A stretch of 6,183 nt of DNA from Clostridia bacterium (GCA_016297535.1 JAEDGL010000141.1:1-6183), one strand, 5' to 3'; positions 1-5,966 are shown, numbered from the stretch's first letter. Made by a program: numbers and translations. Notes: generated by a model from the sequence alone, not told the origin.

Positions 1-589
1 AGGGGATGTTCTTGTAGGCCAGCTCGCTGGCGGTGCCGCCGTCGGCGTTCCACATATCCACGCTCTGGCCGTTTTTGACATAGGCGCCAAAGCGCTCGCC
101 CAGGCCGTATACGCATTCGCCCACATCCAGCATGAGCGAATCCACCATCCAGGTCTGATCGGCCTTTACATCCCAGGCATGCGCCATGCCGCGGTAGCCG
201 GTGGAGGTGAGCAGGCGGCCGCCGCCGTAAAAACCGATTTCCCAGCTGCCCTTACTGATTTGCGCGCGCAGCTCGCCGCTTTGAAAGACGACCATGTTAT
301 CGTCCTCGGTAATCACGGGGCTGCAGGGGGCGGAGAAGGTTTCAAAATGAGGGGTGTTATCCCTTTTGCCCTGAAAATGCTCCAGCTTTACGCGAATCAC
401 ATTGGGCCGGGGCGCGGAGAGGGTAACGTTGAGCATGGCGCCGCCAATGGCGTCGCCGCGGCTGCGGATGGGATGGCAGGCCGCTTTCACATTCACCTGA
501 TCCTGCCGGATATCGGTGCGCACCCACTGCTGCGCATAGCTCATGGTAAAGTTTTCACGGATCACCCAGTAGCCATGTGTAAATTTCAT
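1..589 (-). CDS. GH31 family alpha-xylosidase/alpha-glucosidase (YicI-like), N-terminal part, truncated by window edge
   Basis: This gene encodes a glycoside hydrolase family 31 enzyme of the YicI type, which removes non-reducing alpha-linked xylose (or glucose) from oligosaccharides; no signal peptide is visible, so it is probably cytoplasmic. Only the first 196 residues are present, covering the N-terminal beta-sandwich up to the edge of the catalytic barrel. E. coli YicI is about 770 residues from memory, so roughly three quarters, including the catalytic aspartates, lies outside. Seen directly: VIRVKLEHFQG at residues 64-74, VGECVYGLGERFG at 156-168, NADGGT at 181-186 and AYKNIP at 191-196, all resembling the corresponding YicI segments. 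The ATG at 589 is preceded by AAAGGA (605-600) with a 10-base spacer. It is divergent from the GH42 gene and probably belongs to the same sugar locus. Family assignment is firm; alpha-xylosidase rather than alpha-glucosidase rests on similarity to YicI only. Confidence 0.9.
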   Translation of the reverse strand, partial: MKFTHGYWVIRENFTMSYAQQWVRTDIRQDQVNVKAACHPIRSRGDAIGGAMLNVTLSAPRPNVIRVKLEHFQGKRDNTPHFETFSAPCSPVITEDDNMVVFQSGELRAQISKGSWEIGFYGGGRLLTSTGYRGMAHAWDVKADQTWMVDSLMLDVGECVYGLGERFGAYVKNGQSVDMWNADGGTASELAYKNIP

Positions 590-666
590 TTGCACTTCGT
601 CCTTTCGGGATGCATTTTGCTAATGAATAAGTTCGATCCCAAAAAGCAATTTCCCTGCCGTATGCA

Positions 667-681
667 CCTGCTCACAGCAGG
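667..681. promoter_or_regulatory. Inverted repeat, possible operator (6-3-6 dyad)
   Basis: CCTGCT and AGCAGG flank a central CAC, giving a perfect 6-bp dyad with a 3-base centre near the middle of the divergent spacer. Its position between two divergent glycosidase genes suits a shared operator. It lacks the central CG typical of LacI-family sites, and no regulator gene is in view. It could equally be a small RNA hairpin or chance. Confidence 0.35.
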
Positions 682-730
682 AACTTTTGCGCGCGGCGCA
701 GAATGTATTTGGATAGCGCAAAGGATGATT

Positions 731-745
731 CGGCGGTATCCGCCG
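731..745 (+). promoter_or_regulatory. Inverted repeat just upstream of the GH42 ribosome binding site
   Basis: CGGCGG and CCGCCG flank TAT, a perfect 6-bp GC-only stem, extendable by a T-G wobble and a T-A pair (729-747). It ends 5 bases before the AAAGGA SD of the GH42 gene. In RNA it would form a stable leader hairpin; in DNA it could be an operator. It is not a terminator, because no T-run follows. Confidence 0.4.
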
Positions 746-766
746 GAAAGAAAGGAACGAACACCC

Positions 767-2785
767 ATGAAATTTCACTACCCAGAGCTGCTGCACGGCG
801 GCGATTACAACCCGGAGCAATGGATGGAGCAGAAGGAAACCATCTGGAAGCAGGATATGCAGTATGCGCGCGAGGCGGGTATCAATACGCTGAGCATAGG
901 CATTTTCAGCTGGGCATACCTTGAGCCGGAGGACGGCGTGTACGACTTTAGCTGGATGGACGAGGTAATGGACAACCTTGCCGCCAACGGCATCAAGGCC
1001 GTGCTGGCCACCCCCAGCGGCGCGCGACCGGCCTGGCTGGCCAAAAAATATCCCTCGGTGCTGCGCATGACGGCGCAACGCCTGCCCAATGTGTTTGGCG
1101 GCCGCCACAACGCCTGCTATTCCTCGCCGGATTACGAGCGCAAGGTAACCGAGATCAACACCCGTCTGGCCGAGCGCTACAAGGATCACCCCGCGTTGAT
1201 GATGTGGCATGTTTCCAACGAGTACAACAACGAGTGCCACTGCCCCCGCTGCCAGGAGCGCTTCCGCGACTGGTGCAAGGCGCGCTACGGCACCATCGAA
1301 AACCTTAACCGCTGCTGGTGGAACAGCTTCTGGTCGCACAAATACACCACGTTTGACGAGATCATCAGCCCCAGCCCCCTGGGCGAGGAGGAGAACGTGG
1401 CGCATCTGCTGGCGTGGAAGCGCTTCTGCACCGATAATCTGGTGCGCTTTTTCAAAACCGAGATTGCTCCCCTGCGCCGTATTACGCCCAACGTGCCCGT
1501 AACCGCCAACCTCATGGGCACCTTCCCGGGGCTGGATTACTTTGCGCTGGGCAAGGAGATGGACATTTCCAGCTGGGACAATTATCCCGCCTGGACGGGA
1601 GACGAGCGCGATCTGGCGGTTGCGCGCAATTCCTCCTTCCGGCACGACCTGATGCGCGGCGTGTGCGATCAGAAGCCCTATCTGATGATGGAATCCAGCC
1701 CTTCCTCCGTCAACTGGAATACCATCAACCCCCTGCGCAAGCCCGGTACGGTGCTGTATCAGGGCCTGCAGGCCATTGCCCACGGCTCCGACAGCGTGCA
1801 GTACTTCCAGTTCCGCGCGGGCCGCGGCGGCAGCGAGCAGTACCACGGCGCGGTGATTGACCGCACCGGCACCAACCGTACCCGCACCTTCCGCGAGGTG
1901 GCGGAGGTGGGCGCGGTGCTCAAGCAGCTCAAGGCGGTTGCCGGCAGCGAAACCCGCAACCAGATCGCCCTGCTCTACGACTGGAACGTGCGCTGGTCGG
2001 TGGAGGGCGCTTGGATGCTGCACCGCCATCACGAGCAGTACGAGGAAACCGTCCGCTCCTTCCATATCGGGCTGAGCAGCCTGGGCTATGGCGTGGACAT
2101 GGTGGATGAGACCTGCGACATCAGCCGCTACAAGGTGCTGGTAGCGCCCATGGCCTATATGATGCGCGAGGGCTTTGGACAAAAGCTCCGGGCGTTTGTG
2201 GCGGGCGGCGGCACGCTGATTACCACCTATGTAACCGGCTATGTCAATCAGGAGCTGCTCACCTACATGGACGCCGATCCCAGCCCCATGAACGAGCTGA
2301 CCGGCATGCATGTGGATGAGTGCGATGCGCTGGACGACCGCACCTTCGGCCATTTTGTGTGGAACGGCAAAAAGTACCGCGTCAAGGAGATTGCCGAGCT
2401 AGCCACGCCCACCACGGCACAGACCCTGGCCGTTTACGCCGACCGCTTCTATGCCACGCAGCCCTGCTTTACCGTAAACGAGTACGGCAAGGGGCGCTGC
2501 TACTACATTGCCGCGCGCACCGATGCGGATTTCCTGTACGACGCGCTGGGCTGGATGCTGAAGGAAGCGGGCCTGGAGCCCATCCTGAGCCGCCTGCCGG
2601 AGGGCACCTGTGCAACGGAGCGCTATCAGGAGGATGGAACACGCTTCCTGTTTGTGCAAAACGGCACCCATGAAAGAAAGATCGTTCCCCTGCCCAAAAC
2701 CATGAAGGACGCCGTAACCGGCAAAAAGGTCTACGAGCAGCTGGAAATGGGCGAGCTGAGCGTTGCGGTCCTGACGGATGAATAA
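767..2785 (+). CDS. GH42 family beta-galactosidase
   Basis: This 672-residue protein is a family 42 beta-galactosidase, a retaining enzyme that releases terminal beta-galactose; with no signal peptide it should act on imported oligosaccharides in the cytoplasm. Seen directly: GGDYNPEQW at 11-19; the acid/base Glu152 in HVSNEYN; the nucleophile Glu309 in YLMMESSPS; and cysteines 117, 157, 159 and 162, which match the zinc cluster known from Thermus GH42. Layout by family knowledge: TIM barrel to about 390, a Rossmann-like trimerisation domain to about 600, then a short beta-sandwich. Length is normal for the family. The ATG at 767 is chosen because AAAGGA sits at 751-756 and the conserved N-terminus starts here; an in-frame ATG at 725 lacks a usable SD. 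It is divergent from the GH31 gene and overlaps the NUDIX gene by 8 bases. The exact natural galactoside is unknown. Confidence 0.95.
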   Translation: MKFHYPELLHGGDYNPEQWMEQKETIWKQDMQYAREAGINTLSIGIFSWAYLEPEDGVYDFSWMDEVMDNLAANGIKAVLATPSGARPAWLAKKYPSVLRMTAQRLPNVFGGRHNACYSSPDYERKVTEINTRLAERYKDHPALMMWHVSNEYNNECHCPRCQERFRDWCKARYGTIENLNRCWWNSFWSHKYTTFDEIISPSPLGEEENVAHLLAWKRFCTDNLVRFFKTEIAPLRRITPNVPVTANLMGTFPGLDYFALGKEMDISSWDNYPAWTGDERDLAVARNSSFRHDLMRGVCDQKPYLMMESSPSSVNWNTINPLRKPGTVLYQGLQAIAHGSDSVQYFQFRAGRGGSEQYHGAVIDRTGTNRTRTFREVAEVGAVLKQLKAVAGSETRNQIALLYDWNVRWSVEGAWMLHRHHEQYEETVRSFHIGLSSLGYGVDMVDETCDISRYKVLVAPMAYMMREGFGQKLRAFVAGGGTLITTYVTGYVNQELLTYMDADPSPMNELTGMHVDECDALDDRTFGHFVWNGKKYRVKEIAELATPTTAQTLAVYADRFYATQPCFTVNEYGKGRCYYIAARTDADFLYDALGWMLKEAGLEPILSRLPEGTCATERYQEDGTRFLFVQNGTHERKIVPLPKTMKDAVTGKKVYEQLEMGELSVAVLTDE

Positions 2786-3245
2786 CCCGGGCGAAAAAAC
2801 GCCGGAGCACCGCCGCGAGCTGAAATGCCATGTTTTTCCTGCGGGAGAGCTGCAGGCGTACAAGTATGTGGTTGTCTGCTCCCGCAGCAACGGCCAATGG
2901 CTGCTGAGCCGCCACAGACAGCGCGCCACATGGGAAACGCAGGGCGGGCACATTGAACCCGGCGAAACCCCTGTCCAGGCCGCCCGCCGCGAGCTGTATG
3001 AGGAAAGCGGCGTGGATGACGCGGCGCTCTATCCGGTGTGCGACTATGTTGGCTATGACGCTCAAAGCCAGGCCAACGGAATGGTTTTTCTGGCGGATAT
3101 CCGCCATCTGGGCGCGCTGCCGGAGAGCGAGATGAAGGAAATCCGCCTGTTTGACCATCTTCCGGCGGAGCTAACCTATCCTGAGGTTACGCCGGTTCTG
3201 TGCCGGCAGGCAGAAGCGCTGCTCAGGCAGCACGGCATTGACTGA
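2778..3245 (+). CDS. NUDIX hydrolase
   Basis: This 155-residue protein belongs to the NUDIX superfamily, which hydrolyses nucleoside diphosphates linked to another moiety, often cleaning up oxidised nucleotides. The complete Nudix box (G-x5-E-x7-REUxEExGU) lies at residues 57-79, starting GHIEPGE and ending RELYEESGV, with metal-binding glutamates 72, 75 and 76 intact. The region before it, WLLSRHRQRATWETQGG, resembles the 8-oxo-dGTP diphosphatase-like NUDIX proteins of Bacillota, but the substrate cannot be fixed from sequence. The ATG at 2778 lies inside the GH42 gene and overlaps its last 8 bases. There is no strong SD in front, so translation is probably coupled to the GH42 gene. Being the second cistron behind a beta-galactosidase is unusual; it may simply ride along, or may act on a nucleotide sugar or sugar phosphate (speculative). 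Confidence 0.92.
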   Translation: MNNPGEKTPEHRRELKCHVFPAGELQAYKYVVVCSRSNGQWLLSRHRQRATWETQGGHIEPGETPVQAARRELYEESGVDDAALYPVCDYVGYDAQSQANGMVFLADIRHLGALPESEMKEIRLFDHLPAELTYPEVTPVLCRQAEALLRQHGID

Positions 3246-3250
3246 AACGG

Positions 3251-3306
3251 AAAAAAGCCTGGGCGGCAGCGATGAAAAACTTCGCTGCCGTCCAGGCTTT
3301 GCGTTT
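3251..3306. terminator. Bidirectional intrinsic terminator between the NUDIX and MATE genes
   Basis: A 19-base arm at 3254-3272 pairs with 3282-3300 around a 9-base loop, with a single G-T wobble (an A-C mismatch on the minus strand). Read on the minus strand the stem runs into six Ts (3256-3251), a classical terminator for the MATE gene, whose stop codon is 8 bases upstream of the stem. Read on the plus strand the stem ends in TTT followed by GCGTTT, a weaker U-tract for the GH42-NUDIX operon. It closes both convergent units. Confidence 0.92.
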
Positions 3307-3307
3307 A

Positions 3308-4663
3308 TCAGTCTGTTGTTTCGTCGCTGCGCTGATGTCTGCGCAGCACGGCATAATAGCCGGGAATCAGCAGGCAGTCCGCGCCGAGCCACGCAAGCAC
3401 CTCTGCCCAGAAAATACCGGAATAGCCGATCAGAGAGGGCAGAAGCAGCGCCGAGCCCGTGCGCATCAGGAACTCCGCAAAGCCGGACAGCATGGGCATG
3501 AGCGTATGCCCCATCCCCTGCTGCGCGCTGCGGTAAATATGCAGCAGATAGAGGATGGGCAGGCTCAGGCTCATCAGGCGCAAAAACTCCCAGCCCACCT
3601 GCAGGGCCGCTTCCACCTCCTGTGGCGTGCCGGAGATAAAGCTGCCGATGATGGAGCGGCCAAAAAGCATCATCAGCAAGGTAATGGCCAGCGCGGTTGC
3701 AATGCCCATGCCAGCCGCGGCATGCACGCCGGTGCGGATACGATCGCAGCGGTGCGCGCCAAGGTTTTGCCCTGTGTAGGTGGATATGGCATAGCCGTAG
3801 GACACGGCGGCAATTTCCAGCAGCCCGTAGAGCTTGTTGGTGGCCGTATAGCCTGCGATAAAGGTAACGCCCAGCGGATTGGCCACGCTTTGCACAATCA
3901 TGCCGCCGATGGCGATAATGGCGTTCTGGAGCGCGATGGGCACCCCCAGAAACAGCAGATGGCGGTATACCTGCCCACGCGGGCGCAAATCTTGCCTTGC
4001 AGGGCGCGCCACGGAGATACCGGCCAGGCGGTAAAGACAGAAAAGCATCGAGCAGGCCTGCGCCAGCAGGGTTGCCACCGCCGCGCCCTGAACGCCCCAG
4101 CCCAGGCCGGCGACAAACAGCACATCAAGCCCGATATTGATCAGCGAGGCCACGATCATGGCATACAGGGGCGATTTGCCATCGCCCAGCGAACGCAGAA
4201 TGCCCGAGAGCAGATTGTACCCCATCACAATGGGCAGGCCCGAAAACAGAATGGTAAGGTACGCGGTGGTATCGGGACGGATGGATTGCGGCGTGTGCAT
4301 CCATTGCAGCACAGGCGCAATCAGAAGCAGCGCCGAAGCCGTAACCACCGCAGCCGTCAGCACCGAAAGCGAAAGCGCGTTGCCCACGTTCTGGCGCAGC
4401 TTTGCATGATCGTTCGCGCCAAAGGCCTGCGCCATGGGGATGGCAAAGCCCTGCGCCATGCCCTGCAGCAGGGCCAGGAACAGCCAGTTGAACCAGTCGG
4501 ACGCACCAACCGCGGCCAGCGCGCTTACGCCCACCACCGAGCCTACGATCTGCGCATCCACCACGGTATACAGTTGCTGAAACACATTGCCCAGCATCAG
4601 CGGCAGCGCCACGCTCAAAATCAGGCGTGACGGCCGGCCCTGGGTCATATTGCGAACGCTCAA
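3308..4663 (-). CDS. MATE family multidrug/toxin efflux transporter
   Basis: This 451-residue integral membrane protein belongs to the MATE family, which exports cationic drugs, dyes or metabolites in exchange for Na+ or H+. The sequence is dominated by hydrophobic segments consistent with 12 transmembrane helices in two lobes (about 12-215 and 235-440). Recognisable family stretches are PLMLGNVFQQLYTVVDAQIVG at 21-41, LRSLGDGKSPLY at 156-167 and GQNLGAHRCDRI at 298-309. The start is TTG at 4663: a perfect AGGAGG (4676-4671) lies 7 bases before it, whereas the first ATG, five codons in, would be 22 bases away. No good promoter lies between the upstream terminator (4693-4722) and the SD, so transcription probably comes from readthrough of rpmB or from a promoter hidden in the terminator region. 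The exported substrate is unknown. Confidence 0.93.
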   Translation of the reverse strand: MSVRNMTQGRPSRLILSVALPLMLGNVFQQLYTVVDAQIVGSVVGVSALAAVGASDWFNWLFLALLQGMAQGFAIPMAQAFGANDHAKLRQNVGNALSLSVLTAAVVTASALLLIAPVLQWMHTPQSIRPDTTAYLTILFSGLPIVMGYNLLSGILRSLGDGKSPLYAMIVASLINIGLDVLFVAGLGWGVQGAAVATLLAQACSMLFCLYRLAGISVARPARQDLRPRGQVYRHLLFLGVPIALQNAIIAIGGMIVQSVANPLGVTFIAGYTATNKLYGLLEIAAVSYGYAISTYTGQNLGAHRCDRIRTGVHAAAGMGIATALAITLLMMLFGRSIIGSFISGTPQEVEAALQVGWEFLRLMSLSLPILYLLHIYRSAQQGMGHTLMPMLSGFAEFLMRTGSALLLPSLIGYSGIFWAEVLAWLGADCLLIPGYYAVLRRHQRSDETTD

Positions 4664-4670
4664 GGCGATC

Positions 4671-4676
4671 CCTCCT
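4671..4676 (-). promoter_or_regulatory. Ribosome binding site that fixes the TTG start of the MATE gene
   Basis: AGGAGG on the minus strand, 7 bases before TTG at 4663-4661. This perfect SD with ideal spacing supports the TTG start over the ATG at 4648. Confidence 0.88.
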
Positions 4677-4692
4677 ATTGCTGTTTGAGTGT

Positions 4693-4722
4693 AAAAAAAC
4701 GCTCTGCGATTTTACGCAGAGC
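4693..4722 (-). terminator. Intrinsic terminator after rpmB, before the MATE gene
   Basis: On the minus strand the 8-bp arms GCTCTGCG (4722-4715) and CGCAGAGC (4708-4701) surround a 6-base loop; one base later comes a run of seven Ts (4699-4693). This is a textbook intrinsic terminator. It lies 25 bases after the rpmB stop and only 17 bases before the MATE SD, so it may act as an attenuator for the exporter as well as the end of the rpmB transcript. A small ORF ends inside its loop. Confidence 0.9.
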
Positions 4723-4747
4723 ATATTTTGTCCATCGATCCTCCCAT
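4712..4747 (-). CDS. Possible leader peptide ORF overlapping the terminator (11 or 7 codons)
   Basis: On the minus strand the rpmB stop TAA shares its last A with an ATG at 4747 (TAATG), opening a frame that reads MGGSMDKICSA and stops with TAA at 4714-4712, in the loop of the terminator. A second in-frame ATG at 4735 has GGGAGG (4745-4740) 4 bases upstream and would give the 7-residue MDKICSA. Codons for C, S and A are the 5' arm of the terminator stem, so a ribosome here would block the hairpin. This layout is seen directly. That it is translated or regulatory is inference; an ORF this short could be chance. Confidence 0.35.
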   Translation of the reverse strand: MGGSMDKICSA

Positions 4748-4962
4748 TAGGCCTCAACGTTGGACTTGGTGGGCAGAGCGCGCTGCACATTGCCGCTGCG
4801 CAGGCAACGGGTGCACACGTTCATACGCTTCACAGTACCATCGACTACAACGCGAACGTTCTGCACGTTCGGCGCCCAAATACGATTGGTCTTGCGGTTG
4901 GAGTGGCTCACATTGTGGCCGCTGATGGTGCCCTTCGCACATACTTCACAAAACTTGCCCAT
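4747..4962 (-). CDS. rpmB: 50S ribosomal protein L28 (bL28), zinc-ribbon type
   Basis: This 71-residue protein is bL28 of the large ribosomal subunit. It shows two CxxC pairs, Cys5/Cys8 and Cys50/Cys53, the four-cysteine zinc-binding form known as C+. The core GHNVSHSNRKTNRIWAPNVQ (15-34) and the segment VCTRCLRSGNVQRA (49-62) are typical of Clostridial L28. About nine residues (LPTKSNVEA) follow the usual end of the family, a modest C-terminal tail. The ATG at 4962 is preceded by AGGAGGT (4975-4969) with a 6-base spacer. Its own promoter lies at 5007-5035 and an intrinsic terminator follows at 4693-4722, so it can be a single-gene unit; transcription that passes the terminator would enter the MATE gene. 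Confidence 0.96.
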   Translation of the reverse strand: MGKFCEVCAKGTISGHNVSHSNRKTNRIWAPNVQNVRVVVDGTVKRMNVCTRCLRSGNVQRALPTKSNVEA

Positions 4963-5006
4963 AATTACACCTCCTAACGGGAGTTTGCATTCTTAACAGC
5001 CTGACC

Positions 5007-5035
5007 ATTGTAACATGATTTTTGAGGTTTGGCAA
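5007..5035 (-). promoter_or_regulatory. Sigma-70/SigA type promoter of rpmB
   Basis: On the minus strand a -35 TTGCCA (5035-5030) and a -10 TACAAT (5012-5007) are separated by exactly 17 bases, and the -10 is preceded by TGT, an extended -10 element. Transcription should start near 5000, leaving a leader of about 38 bases before the rpmB ATG. The strength fits a ribosomal protein gene. Confidence 0.88.
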
Positions 5036-5064
5036 TAGGCATAGCACATTTTTCGCGCAAAAAC

Positions 5065-5856
5065 TTATCCCTTTTTGGGGTTTGTGCAGATAAACAGACC
5101 ATATTCCTTGGGGATGCGGATAACGCCATCCACCATCTGTGCGGAAAGGCGGGCGATCAGCTCTTCTTTTGGCCATTCACGAATATAGCCAAGGCTAATG
5201 GTTGAGGTTACATAGGCCACCAGATCGTGAACATCCGTCACCTCCAAACCATCCTCGCGCATGCGCCTTTCGGCTTTTCCAAAATGTTTTTCCAGCGCCG
5301 CGCCGCCGTTTTGCAGGCTGAAGGGCATGGCGGCTCTTTCACCTGTGCCAAGCACCTGATGGAACCAGCTGTGCATCCCGTTTTCGCCTGTGGTGGAGCA
5401 GATGAAGCGTCCGCCCGGCTTGAGTACGCGGGCGACTTCGCTAAGGGCCCTGTCCAGATCGGGCACATGGTAGAGCATGGCATTGGCAATGATCAGATCA
5501 AAACAATTATCCTGATAGGGAATCTGCTGAATATCCACCTGTGCAAAGGCGATATTGGGCTGCGCAGGAACATTCTGGCGGGCCGTATCCAGCATGCCTT
5601 TGGACAAATCCGTCAGGAGAAGGCTTGCGTCATCCGGCAGCCAGCGTTTGGCATCCGTCCACGCCGCGCCTGTGCCGCAGCCCAGTTCCAGCACCCTCAT
5701 GCCGGGCCGGATCTGATAATGCTCAGAAATCCAGTCGCTGTAGGACTGCCTGTTGGTGGAGTATTTGTGATGAAGCAGCATGCGGATGTTCAGGCCATCG
5801 GCATTGGCGTATTGCTGCTGGATGGATTTGGCGTCATTCATGGCTGGCACGGGCAT
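5065..5856 (-). CDS. Class I SAM-dependent methyltransferase, substrate unknown
   Basis: This 263-residue cytoplasmic protein is a Rossmann-fold (class I) S-adenosylmethionine methyltransferase of the Methyltransf_11/25 type. Motif I VLELGCGTG is at 55-63, an acidic residue after strand 2 is Asp83 (LLTDLS), Asp108 lies in the next binding loop, and FDLIIANAMLYHVPD (119-133) followed by VLKPGGRF (144-151) completes the core. The N-terminal stretch QQQYANADGLNIRMLLHHKYSTN resembles a group of uncharacterised Bacillota methyltransferases; the acceptor is unknown. Start choice is uncertain: ATG 5856 has AGGAG only 2 bases upstream (GAGG is 4 bases away), GTG at 5850 would have AGGAG 8 bases away, and ATG at 5841 begins the conserved part (MNDAKS) but is 17 bases from the SD. 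No strong terminator follows; rpmB downstream has its own promoter. Confidence 0.9.
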   Translation of the reverse strand: MPVPAMNDAKSIQQQYANADGLNIRMLLHHKYSTNRQSYSDWISEHYQIRPGMRVLELGCGTGAAWTDAKRWLPDDASLLLTDLSKGMLDTARQNVPAQPNIAFAQVDIQQIPYQDNCFDLIIANAMLYHVPDLDRALSEVARVLKPGGRFICSTTGENGMHSWFHQVLGTGERAAMPFSLQNGGAALEKHFGKAERRMREDGLEVTDVHDLVAYVTSTISLGYIREWPKEELIARLSAQMVDGVIRIPKEYGLFICTNPKKG

Positions 5857-5879
5857 AGCTCCTCTCGAGTGTGGTGGGA

Positions 5880-5885
5880 ATTGTA
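5880..5885 (-). promoter_or_regulatory. Candidate -10 element of the methyltransferase gene
   Basis: TACAAT on the minus strand lies 23 bases before the ATG at 5856 and 13 bases before the GAGAGGAG SD region, which would give a very short leader. No good -35 hexamer is found at 16-18 bases; the best at 17 is CTATCT. It is listed as a weak candidate only. Confidence 0.3.
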
Positions 5886-5966
5886 TCGCATGAGTGGGAA
5901 AAAGATAGACGAAACCGAACGGGACGTTTACGGGTGTTTTGGGAGGTGGCCTCCAAAGCGAGGTAC

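Larger units (their letters stand above)
590..766. promoter_or_regulatory. Divergent intergenic region between the GH31 and GH42 genes
   Basis: This 177-bp spacer must hold the promoters of both glycosidase genes. It contains SD sequences for each (AAAGGA at 605-600 on the minus strand and at 751-756 on the plus strand, both 10 bases from the ATG) and two perfect dyads at 667-681 and 731-745. I found no -35/-10 pair of convincing quality in either direction; the best matches have only half the consensus bases. Such weak promoters would fit activator-dependent sugar genes, but that is inference. Confidence 0.6.

Noticed and set aside
179..766. In-frame upstream extension of the GH42 gene
   Set aside because: It is antisense to the GH31 gene, low in complexity and not part of any GH42 protein. 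The conserved N-terminus and SD place the start at 767.
620..2353. 577-codon open frame on the minus strand opposite the GH42 gene
   Set aside because: It lies wholly antisense to a gene with intact catalytic residues. Its translation is rich in Ala, His, Val and Gly without recognisable domains, which is the usual shadow of a GC-rich coding region.
2399..3158. Overlapping minus-strand open frames opposite the GH42 end and the NUDIX gene
   Set aside because: They are shadows of two well-supported plus-strand genes; no SD or domain was found.
3272..4630. 452-codon open frame on the plus strand opposite the MATE gene
   Set aside because: The translation is an unnatural mix rich in His, Gln, Arg and Ala with no hydrophobic core, and it mirrors the strongly hydrophobic MATE reading frame. 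It also starts inside the terminator hairpin.
4709..4734. Possible MATE promoter (TGGACA and TAAAAT on the minus strand) inside the rpmB terminator
   Set aside because: The hexamers are only 14 bases apart, too close for a SigA promoter, and the -10 lies in the terminator loop.
5036..5075. Possible terminator after the methyltransferase gene
   Set aside because: On the minus strand CCCC-AAAAA-GGG is followed later by TTTTT, but the stem has only three or four pairs and is too weak to call.
5942..5954. GGAGG-TGG-CCTCC dyad upstream of the methyltransferase gene
   Set aside because: Only five pairs, no T-run and no clear relation to the promoter; likely chance in GC-rich DNA.
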